Assembly: GCA_020636895.1 (NCBI GenBank) | Contig: JACJWZ010000001.1 | Location: 310,001 to 374,000, forward strand | Direction of reading: 5' to 3' | DNA length: 64,000 nt | DNA from: Thermoleophilales bacterium | Lineage (GTDB): Bacteria; Actinomycetota; Thermoleophilia; Solirubrobacterales; 70-9 | In this document: positions 20,158 through 29,280 of the stretch, one piece after another | Layout: each line of letters begins with the position of its first letter | How positions within the stretch are numbered: position 1 is the first letter of the stretch | Made by a program: the position numbers and the translations under genes | The notes under the pieces: generated by a model | What the model saw: only the letters and a program-made list of their open reading frames with translations | What the model was told of the DNA's origin: nothing | Databases searched by the model: none

Positions 20158-21405
20158 GTGGATCGACGTCTGATCGGGCTGGGGGCTCTCGTCGCGCTGT
20201 TCGCGGCTGCGTTCGCGGCGGCGCTGGTCTCCGGCTGCGGCTCCGGCGACGACTCCGACACCGGCAGTCAGGTCTCCATCTACACCGACACCGGGCCGGA
20301 GGGAGCAACGACGCTGGTCAAGGGCGATTCCGCCAGCGGCACCCAGAACCAGCGCATCCCGATCACGAAGGAGGGCGTGCCGACGGTCGTCTACAAGCTC
20401 CCGGTCCGGGAGCTCTCCGAGGGCCAGCACCTGCGCGCCATCGCCAGCGTGACGCTGACGAAGTGCGAGATCACCGACTACATCCCCAACCAGCGTGCTC
20501 ACACCGCCTGTCAGGGCACGCGGAAGTACACCTACGACCCGGTCAGGGTCCAGAGCCGGTTCCGCATCGTCGGTGACGACCTCACCGGCGAGGGGCAGGA
20601 CCTCGGACCGACGAAGACGACCACCTGCACAACCGCGATCCACCACTGCTCGATCTCGTTGAACTTCGAGCAGGACTTCTCCGAGCGGAAGGTCAAGCAG
20701 GGACTCGACCCGGCCAACGCGAAGTTCATCGTCTTCGAGGTGACGGCGAGCTCGCCGAAGGCGAAAGGCTGCAAGCCGCCGTCGGCGAAGAGCTGCAACG
20801 TGCTCGCGGTCGAGACGCAGAAGGGCCAGGCGATGTACTGGGTTCAGGCCGACGCCAGCGTCCCCTCGCCGAAGGACCCGCCGATCGACGAGAAGCCCGC
20901 CAAGGACACGCTCGACGTGCTCACCGGCCACGGTGACAAGAACCACGTGCGTCAGGTCGTCTACAGCCAGGAGCTCGAACCAGGTAAAGATCTGAGCGAC
21001 CTCGAGGGCTGGCAGTTCGAGGTCGACTCGATGCTGCGGATCGAGGAGAGCCTGCCGCAGGCGCCCGATATCGCCGGCTACCTGGTCCTCGCCGACAGCC
21101 CGACCTCGATCAAGGGCCGTTATCTGATCTCGAGCACCTACGACGACGGCAAGTCGGGCAACGACGGCGGCAACTGCGACACGAGCTGCCGGCAGTTCCG
21201 TCCCGCCGTCGCCACCGAGATCCTGGACTGCGACGTCTCGGCGGGCCGCCGCTACGTGAACCTCGTCGCCGATGCCTCACGCGCGGCGGCGAAGAAGGGC
21301 GAGAAGGTGCAGGTCGCCCACGGCGGCTACCTCGAGATCACCCGCACCTACACGGCGGACGAGAGCATCGACACCAGGTCGGGCCTCACCAACTGCGACT
21401 CCTGA
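20158..21405 (+). CDS. predicted lipoprotein, unknown function
   Basis: 415 residues from GTG. A long Ala-rich hydrophobic N-terminus ends in the lipobox VSGC (residues 24-27) followed by a Gly/Ser/Asp linker. The mature part contains at least ten cysteines, several in CxxxxC or paired spacing (for example CKPPSAKSC), consistent with disulfides outside the membrane. It is predicted to be mostly beta strand. No family recognised. It ends 15 nt from the convergent gene at 21421. Confidence 0.75.
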   Translation: MDRRLIGLGALVALFAAAFAAALVSGCGSGDDSDTGSQVSIYTDTGPEGATTLVKGDSASGTQNQRIPITKEGVPTVVYKLPVRELSEGQHLRAIASVTLTKCEITDYIPNQRAHTACQGTRKYTYDPVRVQSRFRIVGDDLTGEGQDLGPTKTTTCTTAIHHCSISLNFEQDFSERKVKQGLDPANAKFIVFEVTASSPKAKGCKPPSAKSCNVLAVETQKGQAMYWVQADASVPSPKDPPIDEKPAKDTLDVLTGHGDKNHVRQVVYSQELEPGKDLSDLEGWQFEVDSMLRIEESLPQAPDIAGYLVLADSPTSIKGRYLISSTYDDGKSGNDGGNCDTSCRQFRPAVATEILDCDVSAGRRYVNLVADASRAAAKKGEKVQVAHGGYLEITRTYTADESIDTRSGLTNCDS

Positions 21406-21420
21406 GCGGACCCGCGCGCG

Positions 21421-24400
21421 CTACCTGCGCTTCTTCCTCTTCTTCTTGACCTGCCACTTCCAGGTGGCCGGAGATGGGTCGACGTTCCCCGCGGCGTCGA
21501 CGGCCCGGACCGCGAGGAGGTGCCGGCCCTTCTTGGCCTTGACGGTCATCGGGGATCGGCAGGCCTGGTAGGTGCTCTTGTCGAGCTTGCACTCGAAGCG
21601 GGAGCCGGGCTCGTTGGAGCTGAAGCTGAAGCTCGCCTTCTTGCTCTTGACCTTCTTCTTCGGCCCGGCGTCGATCCTGGTCTGAGGCGGGGTCGTGTCC
21701 GGGTCGGGCGGAGATGGGGGGGGCGGCGTCAGCTCCTCGTAGGCGAACGGGGCAGAGCAGGTGGAGGTGTTGCCGGCGGCGTCGGTGGCGGTCGCCGCGA
21801 ACGCGGTCGTCGTGTTGTCGGAGACCGACACCTGGATCCCGGCCGAGGCGAACGTGGCGGCCGTCGACGTTCCCAGAGGGTTGCTGGAGTCGCACCCGGC
21901 GGCGAGGTAGAGGTCGACGCTCGAGTCGGCCTCGGCGGTGCCCCTGATCCGTGGCGCGTTGTCGTTCGCGGGGGAGGCCGGGGTGCTGGCGGAGATGGTC
22001 GGAGCGGCGGGCGCGATGTCGTCGTGGGTGTAATCGAGCGGGGCGGAGCAGTCGGAGGCGTTACCGGCCGCGTCCTTGGCCCGGGCGGAGAGCGCCGTCG
22101 TCGCGTTCAGGTCCACCGCGGCGGCGATTCCGGCACCCTCGAAGAGCGCCTTCGTCCCGGTGGCCGGGGTCCCTTGGCAGTCGGCCTGGGTGAAGATCTC
22201 GATCGAGGCGGCGTCGGCGGCACTCGTGCCCTTCACCTTCGGTGTCGGGTCGCTCGCCGGCGATCCGGGGTCGGTGCTGTTGATCGTTGGCGCGGCGGGG
22301 CCGACGTCGTCGTGCGTGTAGCCGGGCCCCTCGGCGCAGCTCGACCAGTTGCCGGCCGCGTCCCGAGCCCGGGCGCTGAGCTCGCTCGTTTCGTTCGCCG
22401 GGACCGCCGTCTCGATGCCCGCACCCTCGAAGGCCGCCTTGGAGTCGTCGACCGGCGTGCCGGAGCAAGCCGCCTCGGTGAAGATCCGGACCCGGGTCGC
22501 CGTGGCGTCGGCGGTCCCCTTCACGAGCGGCGTCGCGTCGCTGCTCGGCGAGGCGGGGTCGGTCGCGGTGATCTGCGGAGCGTCCGGCGCGACATCGTCA
22601 TGGGTGTAGGGGAAGCTCGACGAGCAGTCCGACCAGTTGCCGGCGGCATCGCGGACTCGCGCTGAGAGCTGGGTGGTTGCGTTGGCTCCCACGGTCACGT
22701 CGATGCCGGAGCCCTCGAAGCTCGCCTTCGCCCCGGGCGTTGAAGTGCCCTGGCAGTCCGCCTGGGCGAAGACCTCGACGGCCGTCGCGTCGTTGGCCGC
22801 GGTCCCCTTGACCGCTGGGGATGCGTCGCTGCTCGGCGAGGCGGGGTCGGTCGCGGTGATCTCGGGCGCCGCGGGAGCGGTCTCGTCATGGGTGTAGTCG
22901 ATGGGCTCCGAGCAGGGGGAGGGCGCGCCGTCGCCGTTTAGCGAGCGCGCGGAGAGGGTGGTGGTCGCGTCGGCATCGACCTCGACCTCGATCCCCGCGC
23001 CCTCGAACTCGGCCTTGGTGCCGGTGGTCGCCGGCCCCTGGCAGTCCTCCTGGGTGAAGACCTCGACCGCGGCCGCGCTCCCGGGCGCGGACCCCTTGAT
23101 CAGCGGCGTCCGGTCGCTGCTGGGACTGGAAGGATCGGCGGATGTGATGTCCGGCTTCGGGGGCGCCGGACCCTGGATGTCCGCCTTCCAGATGCCCCAT
23201 GCGTGGTCGGGGTCACTCGCAACGAAGTAGGCGTCGTCTCCCACGGCGGTGATGCCGGTGGGCGAGGAGTCGCCCGAGCCCGGGTAGATGTCCGCGACGA
23301 TGCTGGTTCCCGCCTCGGTCCCGTCGCTCTTCCAGAGCTCGAGGCCGGTCCCGGGCCCTCCGTTGGCGTAGAACAGCGCGACCCCGTTGGCCTCGGTGAT
23401 CCCGCCGACGTTGTCGTAGCCCGTCGGGTTGATGTCGGCCACCTGTTCGGTCCCGCCGGCAGTGCCGTCGCTGCGCCAGAGCCTCGAATCGCCGCCGACG
23501 TCTGCGCGGAAGACCAACTCGCCGTTCAGCTCGGTGAACGGGTAAGGGTTGGAGCTTCCCGAGGGGTTGATGTCGGCGACCAACTCCGTGCCGGCAGCGG
23601 TTCCGTCGCTCTTCCACAGCTCGGTGCCGTGGGACCCGTCGTCGAAACCGAAGAAGAGCTGCTCGCCGAAGACGATCGCTTGTCCGCTCGAGGGGTAGGC
23701 GGCCGAGACGGGTTCGGTCCCCCCGGGCGTCCCGTCGGTCTTCCACAGCTTGCGGCCGTTCCCGTCGTCAGCCGAGAAGAGGAGAGCGTCGCCGACGGCG
23801 CCGTGGAGTGAGGGGCTGGAGCCCGTCGGACCCGGGTAGATGTCCTTGACGAGCTCGGTGCCGGCCTCTGTGCCGTCGGTCCTCCAGAGCTCCGCCCCGT
23901 TGGTGCCGTCCCCGGAGGTCGGAACGAAGTAGACGTGATCGCCTGCCTCCGTGAACCCATTGGGGAAGGAATGGGAGGTCCCGGGGTAGATGTCCTTCAC
24001 GAGGCCGGTGCCCGCCTCGGTGCCATCCGAGCGCCAGAGCTCGATGCCGGCGGCTGACTCGTAGGCCCACCCGTAGAGGGCACCGCCGACGTTGCGTACG
24101 ACTGCACCTGCTCCGCCCGCCTTCACCAGCGTCGTTCCGGCCTCGGTCCCGTCGCTCCTCCAGAGGTCGCTCGCGCTCCCCCGGAACAGCAGCTTCCCGC
24201 CGAACTCGACCAGGTTGTCGACGTTGCCGTTGGGTCCCGGGAGCACGTCCTTGACCATCCCGGTGCCGACCGGCGTGCCGTCGCTCTGCCAGATCTCCTG
24301 GCCGTGGACGCGATCGTTGCTCGCGAAGAAGAGCGCCCCGCCCACATCGGTGAGATAGACGGGCACCGAGCCACTTCCCGTCTCCGCGCCCTTGTTGATG

Positions 24401-25800
24401 TCTGCCAGCAGCTCCGTCCCCGCCGCGGTCCCGTCGCTGCTCCACAGCTCCGTGCCGGAGTAGCTGACCGCCCCGTCGGTCGCAGCGAAGAGAAGCTTCC
24501 CGTCGTAGCTCTTCAGGGACGACGGCACGTCGTTGTCGGTGCCCGGGTTGATGTCCTTGACCTCGACCGTGCCGGCGGTGGTGCCGTCGCTCTTCCAGAG
24601 CTCCACGTTCTGGTACTGGCCGGCCGTGAAGAAAAGGGTCCCCGCAACGTCGGTGAAGCTCGTGAAGTTGTCGCTGGGGAAACCGGTCGGGTTCACCCTC
24701 ATCGGCGTCGTCCCCGCTGCCGTCCCATCGCTCACCCACAGGTCGGAGTAAGCGGTCGCGTCCGCGGCCTTGAAGAAGAGCTTGCCGTCGCTCGCGGTCA
24801 GGTTCGTCGGTGAGGAGAAAGGCGCGCCCGAGTAGATGTCCTTGACGAGCACCGTGCCCGCCGCGGTGCCGTCGCTCTTGTAGAGCTCGACCCCGGTCGA
24901 TCCGTCGTTCGCCGTGAAGTAGAGGGTGCCGTCGACGTTGGTGAGGTTGCCGGGCGATGAGCTTCCGCTCGCGCGGATGTCCTTGACGAGCACCGTGCCC
25001 GCCGCGGTGCCGTCGCTCTTGTAGAGCTCGACCCCGTTCGATCCGTCGTTCGCCGTGAAGTAGAGGGTGCCGTAGACGTTGGTGAGGTTGCCGGGCCCTG
25101 AGCTTCCGTTCGGGCGGATGTCCTTGACGAGCTCGGTCCCCGCCGCGGTGCCGTCGGTCCTGTACAGCTCCTCGCCGATGCCCGAATCGGAGTAGTCGCT
25201 GAAGTACGCGTAGCCGCCGACCGCCACCATCGAGTACACCCAGCCCGCGTTGGTGGTGACCTTCACCGTTCCCGCCTCGGTGCCGTCGCTTCGCCAGATC
25301 TCCGGGTCGTTGCCTTCGACGAAGAGCAGCGTTCCGTTCAGGTTCGTCAGGTGCCGCACCGTGTTCCTGTTGCTCACGGCCTTGACCTGGGTCGTTCCGG
25401 CCTCGGTTCCGTCGGTCTTCCAGATCCCGCTGCCTGCCACGAAGAAGAGCGATCCGCCGACCACTGTCAGATTCGTCGGGCTGGAGCCGCTCGAACCGGG
25501 GATGATGTCCTTGACGAGGACGGTTCCGGCCTCGGTGCCATCTGTCTTGTAGAGCTCTCTGCCGAGCGCCTCGGTCTTGGCGGTGAAGTAGAGATCGCCG
25601 TCGAACTCGGTCATCTGACCCGGATCCGATCCGCTCGTCAGCGGGTCAGGGTCGGCGACGAAGGAGGCGGTCACGTCCCCGGGGGCTCCCGCGGCGGGTG
25701 CGGCGTCGATCGTGAGCCCGAGCGGGGCGAGAAGGGCGACAGCGACCCGCGCCGCAATCCCACGCGCCCCATGGCCTGATCTCGATGTGAGCGGACCCAT
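21421..25800 (-). CDS. large secreted protein: 17 ELWxxDGT repeats, five Ig-like repeats, basic tail
   Basis: 1459 residues. A signal peptide (basic, then Ala/Leu-rich, ending near APAAGA) is followed by 17 copies of a roughly 45-50 residue repeat around ELWxxDGTxAGTxxVKDI, a beta-propeller-type repeat family of secreted bacterial proteins. Next come five Ig-like repeats of about 93 residues, each opening TDPASPSSDxTPxVKGTA, holding DAAGN, and ending YTHDDxAPxAP. A last Ig-like module (about 85 residues, two Cys) precedes the tail KKKRKKRR. No LPxTG or membrane anchor is seen; the basic tail may bind wall polymers. The start at 25800 is the first that puts the signal peptide at the N-terminus, with TATGGT and GAGGGG upstream. 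Function unknown, plausibly adhesion. Confidence 0.85.
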   Translation of the reverse strand: MGPLTSRSGHGARGIAARVAVALLAPLGLTIDAAPAAGAPGDVTASFVADPDPLTSGSDPGQMTEFDGDLYFTAKTEALGRELYKTDGTEAGTVLVKDIIPGSSGSSPTNLTVVGGSLFFVAGSGIWKTDGTEAGTTQVKAVSNRNTVRHLTNLNGTLLFVEGNDPEIWRSDGTEAGTVKVTTNAGWVYSMVAVGGYAYFSDYSDSGIGEELYRTDGTAAGTELVKDIRPNGSSGPGNLTNVYGTLYFTANDGSNGVELYKSDGTAAGTVLVKDIRASGSSSPGNLTNVDGTLYFTANDGSTGVELYKSDGTAAGTVLVKDIYSGAPFSSPTNLTASDGKLFFKAADATAYSDLWVSDGTAAGTTPMRVNPTGFPSDNFTSFTDVAGTLFFTAGQYQNVELWKSDGTTAGTVEVKDINPGTDNDVPSSLKSYDGKLLFAATDGAVSYSGTELWSSDGTAAGTELLADINKGAETGSGSVPVYLTDVGGALFFASNDRVHGQEIWQSDGTPVGTGMVKDVLPGPNGNVDNLVEFGGKLLFRGSASDLWRSDGTEAGTTLVKAGGAGAVVRNVGGALYGWAYESAAGIELWRSDGTEAGTGLVKDIYPGTSHSFPNGFTEAGDHVYFVPTSGDGTNGAELWRTDGTEAGTELVKDIYPGPTGSSPSLHGAVGDALLFSADDGNGRKLWKTDGTPGGTEPVSAAYPSSGQAIVFGEQLFFGFDDGSHGTELWKSDGTAAGTELVADINPSGSSNPYPFTELNGELVFRADVGGDSRLWRSDGTAGGTEQVADINPTGYDNVGGITEANGVALFYANGGPGTGLELWKSDGTEAGTSIVADIYPGSGDSSPTGITAVGDDAYFVASDPDHAWGIWKADIQGPAPPKPDITSADPSSPSSDRTPLIKGSAPGSAAAVEVFTQEDCQGPATTGTKAEFEGAGIEVEVDADATTTLSARSLNGDGAPSPCSEPIDYTHDETAPAAPEITATDPASPSSDASPAVKGTAANDATAVEVFAQADCQGTSTPGAKASFEGSGIDVTVGANATTQLSARVRDAAGNWSDCSSSFPYTHDDVAPDAPQITATDPASPSSDATPLVKGTADATATRVRIFTEAACSGTPVDDSKAAFEGAGIETAVPANETSELSARARDAAGNWSSCAEGPGYTHDDVGPAAPTINSTDPGSPASDPTPKVKGTSAADAASIEIFTQADCQGTPATGTKALFEGAGIAAAVDLNATTALSARAKDAAGNASDCSAPLDYTHDDIAPAAPTISASTPASPANDNAPRIRGTAEADSSVDLYLAAGCDSSNPLGTSTAATFASAGIQVSVSDNTTTAFAATATDAAGNTSTCSAPFAYEELTPPPPSPPDPDTTPPQTRIDAGPKKKVKSKKASFSFSSNEPGSRFECKLDKSTYQACRSPMTVKAKKGRHLLAVRAVDAAGNVDPSPATWKWQVKKKRKKRR
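24841..25122 (-). repeat. near-identical 141-bp tandem duplication inside the repeat protein
   Basis: Two 141-bp units (24841-24981 and 24982-25122) differ at only about 6 positions, whereas the other ELWxxDGT repeats have diverged widely. They encode repeats 5 and 6 region of the propeller. This indicates a recent in-frame duplication of one 47-residue repeat. Confidence 0.8.
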
Positions 25801-25817
25801 CCCCTCGAGTTGACGTG

Positions 25818-25823
25818 ACCATA
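25818..25823 (-). promoter_or_regulatory. -10 element (TATGGT) of the large secreted protein
   Basis: On the minus strand TATGGT lies 17 nt before the ATG at 25800. The short leader contains GAGGGG just before the start, so this gene is expected to use a ribosome site. Confidence 0.4.
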
Positions 25824-25893
25824 GCGGCTGTTCTTCCACCGGGGGGCGGTTCTCCCACGTGCGCCTATGGCTCTGCGGGGGGAACCCCTGAAC

Positions 25894-25899
25894 TACCAT
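25894..25899 (+). promoter_or_regulatory. -10 element (TACCAT) of the M20 peptidase gene
   Basis: TACCAT ends 6 nt before the ATG at 25906. This decides between that start and an upstream in-frame ATG at 25867. Confidence 0.6.
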
Positions 25900-25905
25900 G
25901 CCGGG

Positions 25906-26994
25906 ATGCAGGAGCGCCTCCTGGCCGAGCAGCTGATCGGCTACGACACCTCGAATCCCGAGGGGATCCGGAACTGCGCCGGGTTCGTCAAGGGCTGGCT
26001 CGAGGCCCGTGACATCCCCACCAAGCACCTGCTCGTCAGGGAGCTGCCGATCATCGTCGCCGAGGTCGGGCCGAGCGAGGGGCCGGTCGTGGTCGTCCAC
26101 GGCCACATCGACGTCGTTCCCGGCCAGCCCGGTCAGTTCGAGCCGATCACCGACGGCGACCGCCTGATCGGCCGCGGCGCCTACGACATGAAGGGCGCCG
26201 CTGCGGCGATGATGCTCGCGCTCGCCGACCTGCGCGATCAGGACGACGTCCGCGTGCGCCTCGCGTTCGTGCCTGACGAGGAGACCGAGGAGGAGGTCGA
26301 CCGCGGCAGCGACGTGCTCGTCGATGCGGGGTACGGCGGCGACTTCGCGATCACCGGCGAACCGACCGAGATGCTCGTCGGCGTGGCCGCCAAGGGCGTG
26401 CTCGCCGTCCGCATCGAGGTTGCGGGGAAGGCCGCGCATGGCTCGACCCCGTGGGAGGGCGACAACGCGATAACCAAGGCGTTCTCGGTATTCCGGGCAA
26501 TCGAGTCGCTACCGTTCTCGCGGCAGTCTTCTGAGCTCTTCGACCGCCCGTCGATCAACCTCGGCCGGATCATGGGCGGGGATGCCTTGAACAAAGTGCC
26601 CGACACCTGCGTGATCGACGTGGACATCCGTTACCTGCCTGAGCAGGACCAGGACTCGATCCTCGAGCAGATCCGGGCGATCCCCGACACCGAGGTGACG
26701 ACCACCTTCCGTCGCCCTCCGGTCGAGGTCGACCCGCACTCGCCGATGGTCCGCGCGCTCTGCGAGGCGGCGCGGCCCCACCATCCCGACCAGGTCACGA
26801 GCATCGGCCGCGACGGCGCCTCCGACGCGGTCTCGTTCATCCGCGTCGGCGTCCCGGCGGTCGAGTTCGGCCCTATCGGCGGCGGCCATCACGGGCCCGG
26901 TGAGTGGGTCTCTTTGGCATCGCTCGCGTCCTACCGGCGCACGCTCGGAGACTTCGCGCGCAGCGTTCCCGGCGTGCTGGGAGTCGCTCGGTGA
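25906..26994 (+). CDS. M20 family metallopeptidase (ArgE/DapE-like)
   Basis: 362 residues. The di-zinc site motifs are visible: HGHIDVVP (65-72) with His67 and Asp69, GAYDMKG (91-97) with bridging Asp94, the catalytic EE pair at 125-126, and the late His in GGGHHGPGEWV. The lid/dimerisation domain lies between. The family includes succinyl-diaminopimelate desuccinylase, acetylornithine deacetylase and carboxypeptidases; specificity cannot be read, and no lysine or arginine genes are adjacent. The stop overlaps the LCP gene start (GTGA), so the two are co-translated. Confidence 0.88.
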   Translation: MQERLLAEQLIGYDTSNPEGIRNCAGFVKGWLEARDIPTKHLLVRELPIIVAEVGPSEGPVVVVHGHIDVVPGQPGQFEPITDGDRLIGRGAYDMKGAAAAMMLALADLRDQDDVRVRLAFVPDEETEEEVDRGSDVLVDAGYGGDFAITGEPTEMLVGVAAKGVLAVRIEVAGKAAHGSTPWEGDNAITKAFSVFRAIESLPFSRQSSELFDRPSINLGRIMGGDALNKVPDTCVIDVDIRYLPEQDQDSILEQIRAIPDTEVTTTFRRPPVEVDPHSPMVRALCEAARPHHPDQVTSIGRDGASDAVSFIRVGVPAVEFGPIGGGHHGPGEWVSLASLASYRRTLGDFARSVPGVLGVAR

Positions 26995-29237
26995 GCGACG
27001 AGCCCCGCGAAGAGGACGGCCCGCCCGAGGACGAGGAGGAAAAGGGCCTCGGTCTGACGGAGGAGTTCAAGCGGCTCGAGGAGGAGATCAGCCGCGAGGG
27101 GCGCCGCGACGTCCGCTTCGACGAGACCGATTCCTCCGAGTGGGTCGCTCCGGTGGAACGCCAGGAGGCTGCCTCCGGCGAAACCGACGAGTGGGCCCCG
27201 CCGGAGGAGCTCGGCGACATCAGCGCCGACGCGGGGGAGGGCGCCGAGGCCGGTTCCGAGGCCGACGAGGAGGCCGGCGGGGAAGAAGGTGCAGCGGGAG
27301 CGGCAGCCGCGACCGCGGGCGCCGCTGCCGCCGAGGGGGGCGAGGGCTCCTCGAGGGGTGATGACGCCGGCGAACCCGAGGCCGCCGCTGAACCCGAGAG
27401 GGCCGATGCAGAGGGCAAGGACGCCGACGGGGATGCCTCGGACGGAGGGGCCGAGGGCGGTGACGGAACCGAGGATTCTGGAGGCGCCGAGGGCGAGGCA
27501 GACGAGGGCGGTGAGTCCGAGGCCGAGGACGCGGAGAAGGCTGAAGCCGGGGAGGGCGCCGAGCCCGCCACCTCGGTCGCGCCCGCCGCGGCCGTCGAGG
27601 CCCCTGCCACCGAGCACACCGTGGTCCGCGACCGTCCCCTTGCGCCGCTCGGGGCCGGGGGCGGGGGTACCGGCGGCTTCACGGCTATCGCCGACGAGGA
27701 CATCGAGGACAAGACGCCGGCGCTGTGGTGGCGGTTCATGACGGCCTCGGTGATGATCATCGTCGCCACCGCCACCGCGGTCGCCCTCTCGGGCCTGCTC
27801 GCCTTCAACAGCGTGCTCGCCGACTTCGCTCCGATCAAGGGGGTCCCCGACGGCGCGATCGACGACGTCAAGCCGGGTGAGCCGTTCACGATCCTGATCG
27901 TCGGCTCCGACAAGCGCTCGAACACACCGGGCGATCCGGGCCGATCGGACACCACGATGCTGCTGCGGGTCGACGCGCAGGATCAGGTGCTGTCGCTGTT
28001 CTCCCTCCCGCGTGACCTCAAGGTCGACATCCCCGGGTACGGCACGGCCAAGCTCAACGAGGCGTACACCGAGGGCGGCATCAAGAAGACGCTGGAGACG
28101 GTCAAGAAGCTGACCGGGCTCGACATCAACTACGTCGTCAACGTCGACTTCCAGGGCTTCGCCGATGCGGTCGACGCGATCGACTGCGTCTACGTCGACG
28201 TCGACCGCAAGTACTTCAACGACAACTCCACCGCCTACAGCGCCGACGAGCAGTACGCCGCCATCGACATCAACGCCGGCTACCAGCGGCTCTGCGGCCT
28301 TAACGCGCTCGACTACGTCCGCTACCGGCACACCGACTCGGACTTCGTCCGCGCGGCCCGGCAGCAGGACTTCCTCCGCAACGCGCGCGCCCAGGTGCCG
28401 GTGAGCGAGGTGCTACCGATCATCGGCGGCGACAAGGGCAGCGACCTGCTCGACATCTTCACGAAGTACACGGCGACGACGATCGAGACGCCGGCGCAGT
28501 TGATCTCGATGCTGCGCTCCTTCATCTCCGTGCGGGACGTCCCCGTCAAGGAGGTGCACTTCAACGGTCAGGACTCGCTCGAGAACGGGGTCGCCTACGT
28601 GACCGCCTCGCAGAAGGACATCGACAAGGCGGTCAAGGAGTTCCTCGGCGAGAAGGACAGCTCCGGCGGTCCCGATTCGGGACCCTCGAAGTCCGGTAAG
28701 GGCAAGGGCGGGGACGGCAAGGACGACAAGAAGTCCGACAAGGAAAAGCAGGACGAGGCGAGCAAGGCCGATGTCACCTCGACGGCAAACGACCCCTGTA
28801 ACGGCGTCGACAAGGTCGCGGCGTTCGGGCGCACCTCCGCGCGCCGGCTCAAGTTCCCCGTGTACGTACCCACCGTGATGGTGCCGGGCTCCTGCTACGA
28901 GCCCGACTCCCGCCAGTACAAGATCAAGGACACCGACGACGACAAGCAGTCGGCGTACAAGCTCGTGCTGAATCTGAACAGCTCGCAGGCCATCGGCGAG
29001 TTCTACGGCGTGATGGGCACCGAGTGGAGCGACCCGCCGATCCTCGAGAAGAAGTCGGAGACGATCACGATGGGCGACCGCGACTACGACCTCTACTACG
29101 ACGGCGACCGGCTCCGCCTCGTCGCCTTCCACGTCGACGACAACTCCTACTGGGTCTCGAACACGCTGCTGCAGACGCTCAGCGACGACCAGATGCTCGC
29201 CATCGCGAAGTCGATGGAGGAGGCGCACGGCGGATGA
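26991..29237 (+). CDS. LytR-CpsA-Psr (LCP) family wall-glycan ligase with long acidic N-terminus
   Basis: 748 residues. The first ~240 are cytoplasmic, low-complexity and extremely rich in Glu, Ala, Gly and Asp. One membrane span follows (about 247-270), then the LCP catalytic domain: 'ILIVGSDKRS' , 'GRSDTTMLLRV', 'LFSLPRDLKVDIPGYG' and the Arg-rich 'DYVRYRHTDSDFVRAARQQ'. LCP proteins transfer undecaprenyl-linked glycopolymers to peptidoglycan outside the membrane. A Lys/Asp/Gly-rich linker leads to a C-terminal domain of about 150 residues with two Cys. ugd and NDP-sugar genes follow, fitting a wall-polymer locus. The GTG start overlaps the peptidase stop. Confidence 0.88.
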   Translation: MSDEPREEDGPPEDEEEKGLGLTEEFKRLEEEISREGRRDVRFDETDSSEWVAPVERQEAASGETDEWAPPEELGDISADAGEGAEAGSEADEEAGGEEGAAGAAAATAGAAAAEGGEGSSRGDDAGEPEAAAEPERADAEGKDADGDASDGGAEGGDGTEDSGGAEGEADEGGESEAEDAEKAEAGEGAEPATSVAPAAAVEAPATEHTVVRDRPLAPLGAGGGGTGGFTAIADEDIEDKTPALWWRFMTASVMIIVATATAVALSGLLAFNSVLADFAPIKGVPDGAIDDVKPGEPFTILIVGSDKRSNTPGDPGRSDTTMLLRVDAQDQVLSLFSLPRDLKVDIPGYGTAKLNEAYTEGGIKKTLETVKKLTGLDINYVVNVDFQGFADAVDAIDCVYVDVDRKYFNDNSTAYSADEQYAAIDINAGYQRLCGLNALDYVRYRHTDSDFVRAARQQDFLRNARAQVPVSEVLPIIGGDKGSDLLDIFTKYTATTIETPAQLISMLRSFISVRDVPVKEVHFNGQDSLENGVAYVTASQKDIDKAVKEFLGEKDSSGGPDSGPSKSGKGKGGDGKDDKKSDKEKQDEASKADVTSTANDPCNGVDKVAAFGRTSARRLKFPVYVPTVMVPGSCYEPDSRQYKIKDTDDDKQSAYKLVLNLNSSQAIGEFYGVMGTEWSDPPILEKKSETITMGDRDYDLYYDGDRLRLVAFHVDDNSYWVSNTLLQTLSDDQMLAIAKSMEEAHGG

Positions 29238-29280
29238 GCGGGCTCAGTCGAACTCGAGCGGTGGCCGGAGCGGGCGCTTC

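Noticed and set aside
20148..20160. TAGGGG as a leaderless -10 for the lipoprotein gene at 20158
   Set aside because: The hexamer lacks the final T and lies only 4 nt from the GTG, outside the 6-8 nt spacing seen elsewhere.
20141..20170. A third copy of the ATAGGGGGT palindrome family
   Set aside because: It shares GATAGGGGTGG and ATCGACGT but has no inverted arms.
21421..26439. Longer reading of the large secreted protein starting near 26439
   Set aside because: The first ~213 residues would be antisense to the M20 peptidase and have no signal peptide at the N-terminus; the ATG at 25800 does.
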